From: Trichomonas tenax
Lineage: Eukaryota; Parabasalia; Trichomonadida; Trichomonadidae
Length of the DNA stretch: 38,774 nucleotides
Assembly: GCA_023091735.1 (NCBI GenBank)
Contig: JALKBU010000457.1
Coordinates: 1-38,774, forward strand
Direction: 5' to 3'
The notes below the pieces were generated by a model, which was not told the DNA's origin, made no database searches, and was given only the letters and a program-made list of their open reading frames with translations. The translations under genes were made by a program, and so were the position numbers. Of this stretch, positions 1 to 8,203 are shown one piece after another; position 1 is the stretch's first letter; every line of letters starts with the position of its first letter.

Positions 1-56
1 TCGTTTGCCACTTTAGCCTTAAAGTGTGGAAAATAAAGCTCCCGCCTTATTTGGGG

Positions 57-320
57 TCATGAATCCTGACTTGGATCCGCGGCGAAGGCGAGCTTGCTCG
101 CCGGCATGCCGCCATATGTGTGTGTGTGATACTGCAAGGCACCAAATGAAGCTGCAGTGAGACCAGTATTTATTAAACTCCAAATCCAGTTTTTGGCTGT
201 TTTTCCGTCTTTCTCGTCGAATCCAGAAGGTCCTATATCTCCTTTCTCTCCCTTATCACCTTTATCGCCTTAGTTTCGCTTTAATTCTGCTTTATGTTCT
301 TCATAATATTCTAAACTCAT
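57..320 (-). pseudogene. Collagen-like (Gly-X-Y) short protein, broken by an in-frame stop
   Basis: The minus strand has a frame from ATG (320) to TGA (57). It begins MSLEYYEEHKAELKRN, meets an in-frame TAA, then continues in the same frame with GDKGDKGEKGDIGPSG, about five Gly-X-Y triplets typical of collagen-like triple helices. A 60-residue C-terminal part follows with a hydrophobic stretch (NWIWSLINTGLTAASFGALQ) and ends ...AADPSQDS. The TAA sits where another Gly-X-Y triplet would be expected, so either a nonsense change or compensating indels are possible. The C-terminal part is locally GC-rich and encodes a 7-bp hairpin at 87-102. The function is unknown; collagen-like repeats often sit in surface or virion-like fibres, but nothing here decides that. 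It is probably a degenerate copy of a repeated family. Confidence 0.55.
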
Positions 321-351
321 TAAATTTACATGATCGCGTTCTCCAGCAACT

Positions 352-417
352 TACATTTTCTTCTCAAAATGATTTTTACATTTTCTTCTCAAAATGATTT
401 TTACATTTTCTTCTCAA
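352..417. repeat. 25-bp tandem repeat, 2.6 copies
   Basis: The unit TACATTTTCTTCTCAAAATG plus ATTTT is repeated at 352-376 and 377-401 without change. A third partial copy covers 402-417. It lies just upstream of the collagen-like remnant (minus strand). Confidence 0.9.
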
Positions 418-500
418 TAACAAAGAATTGCAAAAGAAGAATAATAATTATATGTTTATAAGGCAAATTGCAGTAAAATCATAATAAGCATCGTATTGGA

Positions 501-657
501 GTCATTGTTATGTTAAAATATAGAGAATTTAATATTTTTGACACATTGATGTGTAAAATATAATAACTTGTAAAATAATATTTTGACACATATCAAGATT
601 AAAGTTAGAAAAATATTTTTATTGTATATTCATATTTTTATCATGTTGTAAATGCTA
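501..657 (+). repeat. Dispersed repeat, copy A
   Basis: This segment is found again in inverted orientation at 24419-24578. A 42-nt block starting GTCATTGTTATGTTAAAATA matches with one mismatch. A block of about 56 nt containing GACACATATCAAGATTAAAG is identical by eye. The middle about 40 nt differ, and both copies end near AAATGCTA. There is no coding potential. The other copy lies inside the palindrome-rich inverted-repeat element, so this may be a fragment of a related element. Confidence 0.85.
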
Positions 658-1353
658 ATAAACTTATAAAAAGTATACATTGTGCGAGATAAATATAATA
701 AAAATAAAATGTGGATATTATAGTTAGTTATTGTAGGGCTATATTCAGTGGTGTGTGGGATAAAATATATTATCTTCGTAATTCGAATATATCAATCAGA
801 TTTGCCTGAAAATGCAAAAGAAGGGAAAAGTACAAAAAAGTGACTGTTTTTAAGTTCGAAAATATATTGTTGCATATATAATAGAGATTTTGAATAACGC
901 ATATTACATTTCTGAGCCTTTTCAAATTTTGAAAGGCAAACCGCTGCAATATAAATATACTTATTATATCATTAAAAATATGTTTAAATTATGTGTAAAC
1001 TATACAATAATTTGACTCATAGAATATATTGAGAGAGCAAATGCGAAATGTGTTATTTATGTTAAATAGTATATATGAAATATATTATATTTTTACGTCA
1101 TTCAATATTTGTGTGCACTTTTTGTGTGCATTCAAAAGTTATTTACTAAATCATTGCGTAATTCTGATGTTTATGTCTTTTACAGTAATATTTTCCAAAG
1201 CTAAAAAGTATTCTATTTTCACTCAAAAACGCAATAAAATCATATATGGATTGACATCTAATAATATATTATTATTTAATTTGATTTATTTTATTTATAC
1301 TCTCAATATTTTTCTCTTCTCTCATTATTGTAGTTTCAAAATGAAAAGGCAAA
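658..1353. other. AT-rich spacer, no gene seen
   Basis: The DNA is very AT-rich with no convincing coding frame. The longest open stretch (1029-1382, +) opens only with TTG, is low-complexity in composition and overlaps the end of the Dus gene, so I do not count it. Confidence 0.6.
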
Positions 1354-2322
1354 TTATAAAAATGCGGTTAATTTTTGCTTGAAAACATCCCATTCTTTGA
1401 TGGATGATATCTCTCTTTCTAGTGCTCTAACAGGATCCTTTGTTCCGATCAAAACTTGTTGAACATTAAAGTTTGCATCGATATATTTTTCTCCATGTTC
1501 ACTTCCAAGTTTATGGAACTTGAACAAAACATCTAGCGGTGTAGATTGAGTATTTGCAAATATTGATGGGTTCTTTAATGCAGCAGATGCAAGCATAATA
1601 CTGTCACAGCCTGTTTTTTCTTTCATTTCGATCGCATCCTCCTTGGAGCGAATTCCTCCGTTACCGATCTTTGCGCAATCGACTGCGTCAAAAATTGCCT
1701 TCATATGAGCATAGTCAACGGAGCCGTGTCGTTTATCGGCTGCAAGCCTTCCGTGTACTGTAATTGCTGAAGCACCTGCGTCCACCATCGCTTTAGCGAA
1801 TTGAATTGATTCTTCAACTGTATTTTTAACGCGCATTTTCACCGAAACAGGAAGAGACGAGTTCATTTTGAGTGTTTTAACTATATCTACCGCGTTTTCG
1901 AGCTGAATTGAAGATCCTCCGCCTCTGTGATTTGCAAATGACTCCGGACAGCCGCAATTGATATCAATTCCTGATGCAAATTCATTGCACATGTTTGCTG
2001 CCTTAATAGCATTCGGTCCATCGACAGAAATTAATTGAACAACTAATTTTCCTCTTTCTTCAGGTGTTGTATGGAAGATTCTTCTATTGTGTCCATTATC
2101 GACCTTATACAATGAATAGGATCCATTTTCATTCTCGATTGTTGAACCTATAATTGCAAGATCAACTAATCCCGGCGAAAATACGACATCAGCACCATAT
2201 TCGAGACATGCGAGTCTAAAAGAAAGCGATGAACCTCTTACCATTGGTGCAGCAATCATTTTTCCTTTATAGAATTTTTGAACATCTTCAGACATTATTT
2301 TTTTAGAGTTTACCAAAACCAT
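1354..2322 (-). CDS. tRNA-dihydrouridine synthase, Dus2-like
   Basis: This is an FMN enzyme that reduces uridine to dihydrouridine in the tRNA D-loop using NADPH. The TIM-barrel start (MIAAPMVRGSSLSFRLACLE) is clear. So are the catalytic loop INCGCPESFANHRGGGSS, with its Cys in the GCP motif, the FMN-contacting TVHGR His, GNGGI, and the phosphate-binding SIMLASAALKNPSIF. The C-terminal stretch KFHKLGSEHGEKY...VQQVLIGT fits the Dus2 helical domain. The frame opens upstream only with a TTG. The first ATG at 2322 gives 322 residues, with TCA 7 nt upstream; a second ATG at 2295 is also possible. No double-stranded RNA-binding domain is present, unlike animal Dus2. The gene is divergent from the phosphatase gene at 2498. 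Confidence 0.9.
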   Translation of the reverse strand: MVLVNSKKIMSEDVQKFYKGKMIAAPMVRGSSLSFRLACLEYGADVVFSPGLVDLAIIGSTIENENGSYSLYKVDNGHNRRIFHTTPEERGKLVVQLISVDGPNAIKAANMCNEFASGIDINCGCPESFANHRGGGSSIQLENAVDIVKTLKMNSSLPVSVKMRVKNTVEESIQFAKAMVDAGASAITVHGRLAADKRHGSVDYAHMKAIFDAVDCAKIGNGGIRSKEDAIEMKEKTGCDSIMLASAALKNPSIFANTQSTPLDVLFKFHKLGSEHGEKYIDANFNVQQVLIGTKDPVRALEREISSIKEWDVFKQKLTAFL

Positions 2323-2497
2323 TATTTTTGATAACTTTACATTTCTTATCAAATTGTTTTATTTACTTTACAAGAGCAAACAAAATAATTCAATGGTTTA
2401 CATAATGTCAAACTAATTGATAAATTTACAAAAATTCTTAAATTTCAAATGTTTACATGAGAAAGAATTTGTAAAGTTTACAAACAAATTTTTTTAT

Positions 2498-3595
2498 ATG
2501 GATACTTTTGGATGCTCCCTTCAGCAACTGCTTCAGGAGCATATTTTGAGGATGTCATATCCTGTTGAGAAGTACAGCAGTGACGAGACACCCTTTACTC
2601 CGCCCTATATCACTCCTTACATGTTAGGCCAGATATTAGACTACGCAACAAACATTATCTCCGAGGATCCTATTGTTTTGAACTTAGCTGGACCTATTTT
2701 CATCATCGGTGACTTACATGGACATCTATTTGATTTATACCGTATATTTCAACGCCATGGATTACCTCCTGACACCAATTATCTGTTTTTAGGTGATTTT
2801 GTGGACAGAGGAGTCTACTCAACTGAAGTTGTAACTTTGGTTATAATACTTAAAATATTGTATCCGAAGAATATCTATCTTATTCATGGAAACCATGAAT
2901 TTATACCTACAAAGCAAGAAAGCGCGTTCAAAGAAGAAATTATGCAACTTTACGTCAATTATCAAGACATTCTCAACAAATTCTATCAATTTTTCTCCTT
3001 CATTCCACTGGCAGCTCAAGTTGGTGAATATTTATGTGTTCACGGCGGACTTTGCCCTAAATTAAAGACCCTTGATCAGATCGCGCAAATTCGTCGTCCA
3101 ATCCAATTTTCTGCAGACCTCGTTGAAGGTATAACATGGAGTGACCCTAAGCCTGAACAAAAGATTGCTTTTATGAACTCACCACGCGGCCATGGTTTCT
3201 ATTTTAACGAAATAGCTTTGAATGAGTTTCTCACAGAAAACAAGTTGAAAGGTCTCATTAGAGGTCACCTCTTTGTAGATGGAATATCATCAATGTTCGA
3301 TGGACGCTGTATCACTGTGTTTTCTGCATCAAATTACACACCAACATTTAATAATTCATGTGGAATTCTTCTTATTGACGAACACAACCAATTATCATCG
3401 ACCCTATACCCAGCTTTGTTCACTCCACCAAGAAAGAAACCACAAAATGCACCCGCAATTAATCGATCAACTAACTCTGCAAATAGCAGTATTTTGATTC
3501 CAAGAATGATGCACTGCAAGCGTATAACCAAAGTTCACTGCATTCATTTATCTCGTCCAAAATCAAATTCTGTTCTTCCAGAGCTCGACTTTTGA
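2498..3595 (+). CDS. PPP-family (PP1/PP2A-like) Ser/Thr phosphatase, divergent
   Basis: This 365-residue protein carries the metallophosphoesterase motifs in order: GDLHGH (71-76), GDFVDRG (99-105), HGNHE (130-134), HGG (182-184) and RGH (255-257), so both metal sites look intact. Two features differ from PP1. The phosphate-contacting Arg of LLRGNHE is His here (YLIHGNHE). The SAPNYC segment is SASNYT, so the Cys that microcystin modifies in PP1 is Thr. The C-terminal tail of about 65 residues is rich in Pro, Ser and basic residues. ATG 2498 is used because the longer frame starts with TTG. It likely dephosphorylates Ser/Thr in the cytosol or nucleus; the partner is unknown. Confidence 0.9.
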   Translation: MDTFGCSLQQLLQEHILRMSYPVEKYSSDETPFTPPYITPYMLGQILDYATNIISEDPIVLNLAGPIFIIGDLHGHLFDLYRIFQRHGLPPDTNYLFLGDFVDRGVYSTEVVTLVIILKILYPKNIYLIHGNHEFIPTKQESAFKEEIMQLYVNYQDILNKFYQFFSFIPLAAQVGEYLCVHGGLCPKLKTLDQIAQIRRPIQFSADLVEGITWSDPKPEQKIAFMNSPRGHGFYFNEIALNEFLTENKLKGLIRGHLFVDGISSMFDGRCITVFSASNYTPTFNNSCGILLIDEHNQLSSTLYPALFTPPRKKPQNAPAINRSTNSANSSILIPRMMHCKRITKVHCIHLSRPKSNSVLPELDF

Positions 3596-3821
3596 AAGAT
3601 TTTGAATTTAAAAATAAATAGACTGTTTGTATTTTATTATATAGCTAAGTTTTTGCTAAGATTTAAATATTTTGACAAAGTTTTAAAAATAATTTGATGG
3701 CGTCAAAATCTTATGAAAATTGTCGAAATTTAATTTTGTCACTTTTAAATTAGTTGACAAAATTTTGATAACGTCAAATATATTTTTGACAGTATGTCAA
3801 AAAAATTAATCTATTTTTTCA

Positions 3822-4550
3822 ATGAATGATTTACCTTTGTATTATGATAAAATGTCGGCGATTGACCAACTCGAGTATTCGAAACTCAAAGAAAAACTCA
3901 GTAATCCTTCACTAAGACACAAAAGAAATGCATCAGCGAAAGTTTTTTCTGATTGTTTGGAAGTTATTCGTTTCTTTTGCAATAAAAACACGGAACAAGA
4001 CGCAACAAGGTACCTGGTGTGCGGAATTTGCTGGCTGGACGACGGAGACATCGCTATCAACACCAACCAACTAAAAAATTTATTCGGAGTTTCCAAATCT
4101 ATGATAAACAACAGCTTCAAGAGCCTCGGATATGAGAACGAGCAGAAATTCAATACAACAAATCAACAATTTTTCAAATTAATTCCCGTACTCAGAAATC
4201 AACCAATCGTAGCGAAAAAGTGGACCGTTAGGCATTTGTCAAAAGGAACTTCGTGCTGTGGACATTGTGGTACAAATGAATGTAAATGCAAACCTCAAAC
4301 ACCGAATGCTAAAGCAAAAATGTCATGCTGTTGTTCAGGCTCGGCCAAGTTTTCTTGTCCCTGTTGCCATCCTTTGTTTGGATGCACTTGTGGAGTGATA
4401 TCCCCTGCTGAGCTAATAAATACAGATGGTACGATAAACAAGAAAGAATGTAAGTGCAGTTTTCCAGATGACTCATTTGAAATGGATGTTTCCACATGTA
4501 AATGTGCTCATCCGATTTGGACAACGCCAAACTGCCCTCTTCTTTCTTGA
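3822..4550 (+). CDS. Initiator-binding-domain (IBP39-like) protein with Cys-rich tail
   Basis: Residues about 35-135 resemble the IBD winged-helix domain of the trichomonad initiator-binding protein IBP39 (FSDCLEVIRFFCNK, RYLVCGICWLDDGDIAINTN, FGVSKSMINNSFKSLGY). IBD proteins bind the TCA-type initiator of trichomonad promoters. The family call is from recognition, not a search. From residue about 155 onward there are 18 cysteines in 88 residues, many in CC, CxC and CxxC spacing (SCCGHCGTNECKCK, MSCCCSG, SCPCCH, CTCG, ECKC, TCKC). This suggests a metal-binding module, which I do not know from IBP39. ATG 3822 directly follows TCA; ATG at 3852 (MSAIDQ) is an alternative. The upstream 225 bp contains at least five GTCAAA/TTTGAC boxes. 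Confidence 0.7.
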   Translation: MNDLPLYYDKMSAIDQLEYSKLKEKLSNPSLRHKRNASAKVFSDCLEVIRFFCNKNTEQDATRYLVCGICWLDDGDIAINTNQLKNLFGVSKSMINNSFKSLGYENEQKFNTTNQQFFKLIPVLRNQPIVAKKWTVRHLSKGTSCCGHCGTNECKCKPQTPNAKAKMSCCCSGSAKFSCPCCHPLFGCTCGVISPAELINTDGTINKKECKCSFPDDSFEMDVSTCKCAHPIWTTPNCPLLS

Positions 4551-4725
4551 ATGAATTGTTTGTAATAAAGTAGTACTTTGATGAATACAGATAGATATTT
4601 ATTCAATTAAAATAAATTTACAATTATATAGTTAAAAATGCATGAAAATATACTAACAACTCAAGGTGAATTTCATCATCAATGATAACAGTTGCTTGTT
4701 AAATCTACTCAAAAAAAAATAAAAA

Positions 4726-5286
4726 TTAACAGCAAGATTTGCTGGATTTGGAATTATTCACGTCTATGAACGTCTCATTGTTGGCGACTTCATTGAAATT
4801 AGTCAAAACTCTTGCGCAATGAACAAATAAATCATCAACTCCTTGACCAGTTTTAGCAGAGACGTAAATACATGACAGATTATGTTCCTTCGCCCAGACG
4901 TCAATATCTTGTTCCGAAACTTTTGGATCGAGATCAACTTTATTTGCAGCTAAAACTATTGGAACTTCAGAACATAGCTCCACGTGCAGCTTTGAATACC
5001 AATCATTTAAATTCGTGAATGATGTTGAATCGTTAATAGCAAAAACTAATATCGCCAGTGCAGCTTCTTTCGTGTAAATTGGGACTAAACTTCTAAACCT
5101 TTCCTGTCCAGCAGTATCCCATATATTCATATCAACTAATTTTCCGTCATAATCAACTGTTATACGTTTCGTTTGTGCGCCAATTGTCGCACTGACGTCA
5201 TCAGAGAACTTTTCGCGGTTGTAGCTCCCAATTATCGACGTTTTGCCAACACCTGCATCGCCTATAATGATAACTTTCGGACACAT
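4726..5286 (-). CDS. Rab-type small GTPase
   Basis: This is a 186-residue Ras-superfamily GTPase of vesicle traffic. Visible motifs are the P-loop GDAGVGKT (9-16), the switch I Thr (T34, SATIGAQ), WDTAGQE (56-62) with the catalytic Gln, NKVD (115-118) and SAK (143-145). The C-terminus SSKSCC is a double-Cys geranylgeranylation site typical of Rabs. The N-terminus is very short before the P-loop. TCACTTTT with its A at 5315 lies 29 nt upstream, consistent with an initiator. The Rab subclass cannot be assigned by eye. Confidence 0.93.
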   Translation of the reverse strand: MCPKVIIIGDAGVGKTSIIGSYNREKFSDDVSATIGAQTKRITVDYDGKLVDMNIWDTAGQERFRSLVPIYTKEAALAILVFAINDSTSFTNLNDWYSKLHVELCSEVPIVLAANKVDLDPKVSEQDIDVWAKEHNLSCIYVSAKTGQGVDDLFVHCARVLTNFNEVANNETFIDVNNSKSSKSCC

Positions 5287-5698
5287 TTTATAAATAAATA
5301 AATTTTAGGAAAAGTGACGATTGACAAATAATTTTTCTCTCTGAAATAACTAGAAATCCATTATCTCCATCAATTTCTAAACCTATTTCACCAATGAAAT
5401 CGCTATTTGATCAAATATTTGAAATGGAATTTTTATCATTTGTTCCAAATCAACTTTAAATTGATGCCAATAAACAACCCTCCGCTTGCCTAGATTATAT
5501 CTATAACTATATAAGAAATAGAATATTTTAAAAATATCAATAAAATAATTTTAATATAATACCTCTGATTAAATCTTTGATGCAATAAATCAGTTCTCAG
5601 AAGTTGAATCGCTATATCAAAATTTTTATATTCTGATATTCGATTTATAATTCATTGAATATTGGTATTTTCAGAATGCAATGTTGTCTCTAAAAGAT
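5287..5698. other. AT-rich spacer between Rab and MBOAT genes
   Basis: It holds the Rab promoter (initiator TCACTTTT, A at 5315). I see nothing else in it. Confidence 0.5.
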
Positions 5699-5736
5699 AA
5701 CAGAAAAGATTAAAAAGTTAATCTTTCTTTTCTGTT
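5699..5736 (-). other. Hairpin spanning the MBOAT stop codon
   Basis: AACAGAAAAGATTAA (5699-5713) pairs with TTAATCTTTCTTTTCTGTT (5718-5736), a 15-bp arm with a 4-nt insertion. One arm is the last codons and stop of the acyltransferase gene. It could be a 3'-end processing or stability element, or chance in purine/pyrimidine-rich DNA. Confidence 0.45.
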
Positions 5737-7025
5737 TTCTTTCTTGGTGTAACGAGTTTGTAAATGTATCCGATCAAAATTAAGCATAATTCAAAGATAA
5801 ATGGACCAAACTTCGTTCTTCTTAAGAATTCGAAATATAATTTTGCCCAGAGAAGATCCCAGCCCGCTCCTTGGTAATAATTGACACAATGGGTGTAAAT
5901 GCAGTCGAGAACTTCTGTGATCTTAGTTCCAACAAGTTTTTCTAATATTGGTGAAAACCATTTCAGTCTGAGAGCGTCTAACATACTGTTTCCGAATACA
6001 AAAACTGCGTACAAATAGTATCCTGGGTAAAAACCATGCCAATATGCTGAAGCCATAAAAGTGCATAATTTCGCAAGATTTGTGCCATATCCCAAAGCAA
6101 GCACTCTCACGTGAACGTACTCTTTGAGGATGAAATGTACGGAGTGATTCCACTCATTTATCAATCCGCCGAGAGATCTTTGCGGAAAAAAGTGTTCTGG
6201 TCTGAAAGAGCGGCAATATTCAGGATCAAACAGCTTAGATCTTTGTGCGCCTTGTACTTTAAGTGTGGCTTCGCCTCCAAGCCAAGCGAAAATATATCTC
6301 GATGTGTGGAAGAAAGAGTAAAGGATAGAGATGATTATCTGTATGATATATGGATACCTGTACATGGGGTCTTGAATGATCATCTTTGTAGGGAACATAA
6401 TCATGCAGATACCGTAAAAGCTGCCAAATAAACAACTCAATGCGAAAGGCTTCAAAGCTTGTTTCAGATCTTCTTTATCCTCTTCTGCTGTGGAGCTGAT
6501 GTCCATCATCTCCATAAACGCAGAAAATGGTAAAATTGGACCTGAAAATAGCGCAGAAAAGCTAAATAAGTAAGTCATGAAGTCGAAGAATGATGGCGGA
6601 GATTTCAGTGAAAGTTTGACCCAATTTTCACGCTTAGTTTCTGTTCTTCCATCGTAAACATTAAAAATTGCCATCACTAAGCGAAGAGAAGTAAACATCA
6701 CTAAGCCAGAAATGTCTGACTTCCAGTCCTGTATTGTTCCCAAGCGACGAAAATGAATATTAAAAAGAGATGTGAGCGGAATAGTTAACGCGAAAAGATT
6801 GTAAGGATTTGGGATATAAAAACTTAAATAAACGATGACATTTCCGGCTGCTACTATCAAAAATTCGGCTCCATAGAGGATATAACAAAAAACTAAACCA
6901 GTTATTAAATGAAAAAGCTTTCTGTAAAGCGAATTACCCAATTTTCTCGATATAAACCCATGAGGGAGTCCTCCTAAGATGTTTAGAACGAGAAATACGT
7001 TATTTAGTAACTGATTTGATGCCAT
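5718..7025 (-). CDS. MBOAT-family lysophospholipid acyltransferase
   Basis: This 435-residue multi-pass membrane protein (roughly 9-11 hydrophobic segments) acylates lysophospholipids, probably in the ER. The family fingerprints are WNHSVHFILKEYVHVRV (292-308, with the conserved Asn N293) and ASAYWHGFYPGYYLY (325-339, with the catalytic His H330). The second is very close to the MBOAT1/2/5 and yeast Ale1 signature. SGPILPFSAFMEM and the Lys-rich C-terminus (KKTEKKD) also fit. Length is typical. The promoter has TCATTTT with its A at 7037, 12 nt from the ATG, placed between the gene and an upstream tRNA gene on the same strand. The exact substrate (PC, PE or PI) is not determinable. Confidence 0.88.
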   Translation of the reverse strand: MASNQLLNNVFLVLNILGGLPHGFISRKLGNSLYRKLFHLITGLVFCYILYGAEFLIVAAGNVIVYLSFYIPNPYNLFALTIPLTSLFNIHFRRLGTIQDWKSDISGLVMFTSLRLVMAIFNVYDGRTETKRENWVKLSLKSPPSFFDFMTYLFSFSALFSGPILPFSAFMEMMDISSTAEEDKEDLKQALKPFALSCLFGSFYGICMIMFPTKMIIQDPMYRYPYIIQIIISILYSFFHTSRYIFAWLGGEATLKVQGAQRSKLFDPEYCRSFRPEHFFPQRSLGGLINEWNHSVHFILKEYVHVRVLALGYGTNLAKLCTFMASAYWHGFYPGYYLYAVFVFGNSMLDALRLKWFSPILEKLVGTKITEVLDCIYTHCVNYYQGAGWDLLWAKLYFEFLRRTKFGPFIFELCLILIGYIYKLVTPRKKTEKKD

Positions 7026-7032
7026 TTTATTA

Positions 7033-7039
7033 AAAATGA
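7033..7039 (-). promoter_or_regulatory. Initiator of the MBOAT gene
   Basis: TCATTTT on the minus strand fits the trichomonad initiator TCA(+1)Y(T/A). The A (7037) is 12 nt upstream of ATG 7025. Confidence 0.55.
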
Positions 7040-7054
7040 AATCAAAAAAAAATT

Positions 7055-7060
7055 AAAAAA
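7055..7060 (-). terminator. Pol III T-run terminator of tRNA-Gly
   Basis: A run of six T on the minus strand begins 5 nt after the tRNA 3' end. A second run of nine T follows at 7044-7052. Confidence 0.7.
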
Positions 7061-7065
7061 TTAAT

Positions 7066-7135
7066 GCACCGCCCGGGAATCGAACCCGGACCCCCACCTT
7101 GGCAAGGTGAAATTCTACCATTAGACCAGCGGTGC
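7066..7135 (-). tRNA. tRNA-Gly(GCC)
   Basis: The 70-nt cloverleaf has acceptor arms GCACCGC/GCGGTGC. The D-arm has TAATGGTAGA and the anticodon stem is TCACC/GGTGG around the loop TTGCCAA (anticodon GCC). The T-arm carries the box B sequence GGTTCGATTCC (7076-7086). No intron is present and CCA is not encoded. It lies 40 bp upstream of the MBOAT start, on the same strand. Confidence 0.96.
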
Positions 7136-7878
7136 TTTACAATGGTTATTAAATTTAACAAATTATTGAGTCAATTTTGAGTCTGGAAAAAATTATTATA
7201 AATTGAATACTTTACAAGATGATACATAAAATACATATGGAGGTAGAGAAAGTTTGTCCTTGATGATGTTCTAACCATCTTCCTCCCTTCCACAACCACA
7301 TACTCTCCTTTCTGTCCTACAGCAAAGAACTCTTCCGTTTTTCTTCTCGTTTTTCAACTTAAGACATATTTTCATCTCCCCAAAAGTACCATCAAAACAG
7401 CTGTTTTTCTATCCTCTTACTGTATATCAAATGGAGAATTCTAATATCACTCCTTATCTTTGCTTTTCTCGTCTAATAAACAGTTTTTTGTAAAGTATTC
7501 AATTTGTGTTAAAATTTTTCCGAATAGCTTTCATGTCTTATAACTCGTTATCCAATGAAGATAACAACCAATTCGCATTTTTATTTTCATGAAGTGTTTT
7601 GTTATCTCCATTTATATATTAAATTTGAAACTCTAACTCAGATGTTTCAATTTCAAAATCATCAATTTTTTTGACTAACTACAAAATCTAATATAGATTT
7701 TGCATATCTAATTTTAATCATTTTTATATCAAATCTAATGAAAATGATTTCCTTTTCATCAACAAAACTTACCAAAAACGTTGATTTTTTCATAAAATAC
7801 TATAATTTTTTGCCATAGTCGGATTTTTTAATTCTTGTTTTGGTTGTGTGAAATTAACCATCAAATTCTTTTTGTATA
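7136..7878. other. Spacer, pyrimidine-rich in part, no gene seen
   Basis: No coding frame is visible. About 7255-7480 is rich in C and T on the + strand. The word ACTTACCAAA occurs near 7767 and again at the hairpin that follows. Confidence 0.5.
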
Positions 7879-7944
7879 GTCCACACTTACCAAAAAGTAC
7901 ATAAATCACGAAATCATCGTTTTCCCTCTTTGGTAAGTGTGGAC
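7879..7944. repeat. Perfect 16-bp inverted repeat (34-nt loop)
   Basis: GTCCACACTTACCAAA (7879-7894) and TTTGGTAAGTGTGGAC (7929-7944) are exact reverse complements. The half-site CTTACCAAA is repeated once more directly after the right arm (7944-7952). It lies about 260 bp upstream of the RRM gene. Confidence 0.9.
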
Positions 7945-8190
7945 TTACCAAATCTCAAAAAACCACATTCCAAAAAAATTTAGACTAACAGAATTGCCGA
8001 CTGTTTAGATCGAAAATAACTAAGTTTTTGAAAGAAAAATAATTATGACATATTTATAAAATAACCTTTTATTTAAATGTTTTCGATTTTATTTATGAAA
8101 TGATCCGCTGCCATAAATAAAGTCCAAAAATGAGAAAAATGGCTGGTGAAGTGAATTGCGGTCAGTGAGCATTCAATTTGGATTTTTATT

Positions 8191-8196
8191 TCATTT
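8191..8196 (+). promoter_or_regulatory. Initiator of the RRM gene
   Basis: TCATTT, with its A at 8193, lies 11 nt before ATG 8204. The position and sequence fit a trichomonad initiator and imply a very short 5' leader. Confidence 0.6.
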
Positions 8197-8203
8197 TTCG
8201 TGA

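Noticed and set aside
87..102. GGCGAGC-TT-GCTCGCC hairpin as a transcription terminator
   Set aside because: It lies within the collagen-like coding frame (PASKLA region), has no T-run after it, and intrinsic terminators of this type are bacterial.
1029..1382. 117-codon open frame on the + strand
   Set aside because: It starts with TTG, is composed of AT-rich low-information codons, and overlaps the Dus gene end.
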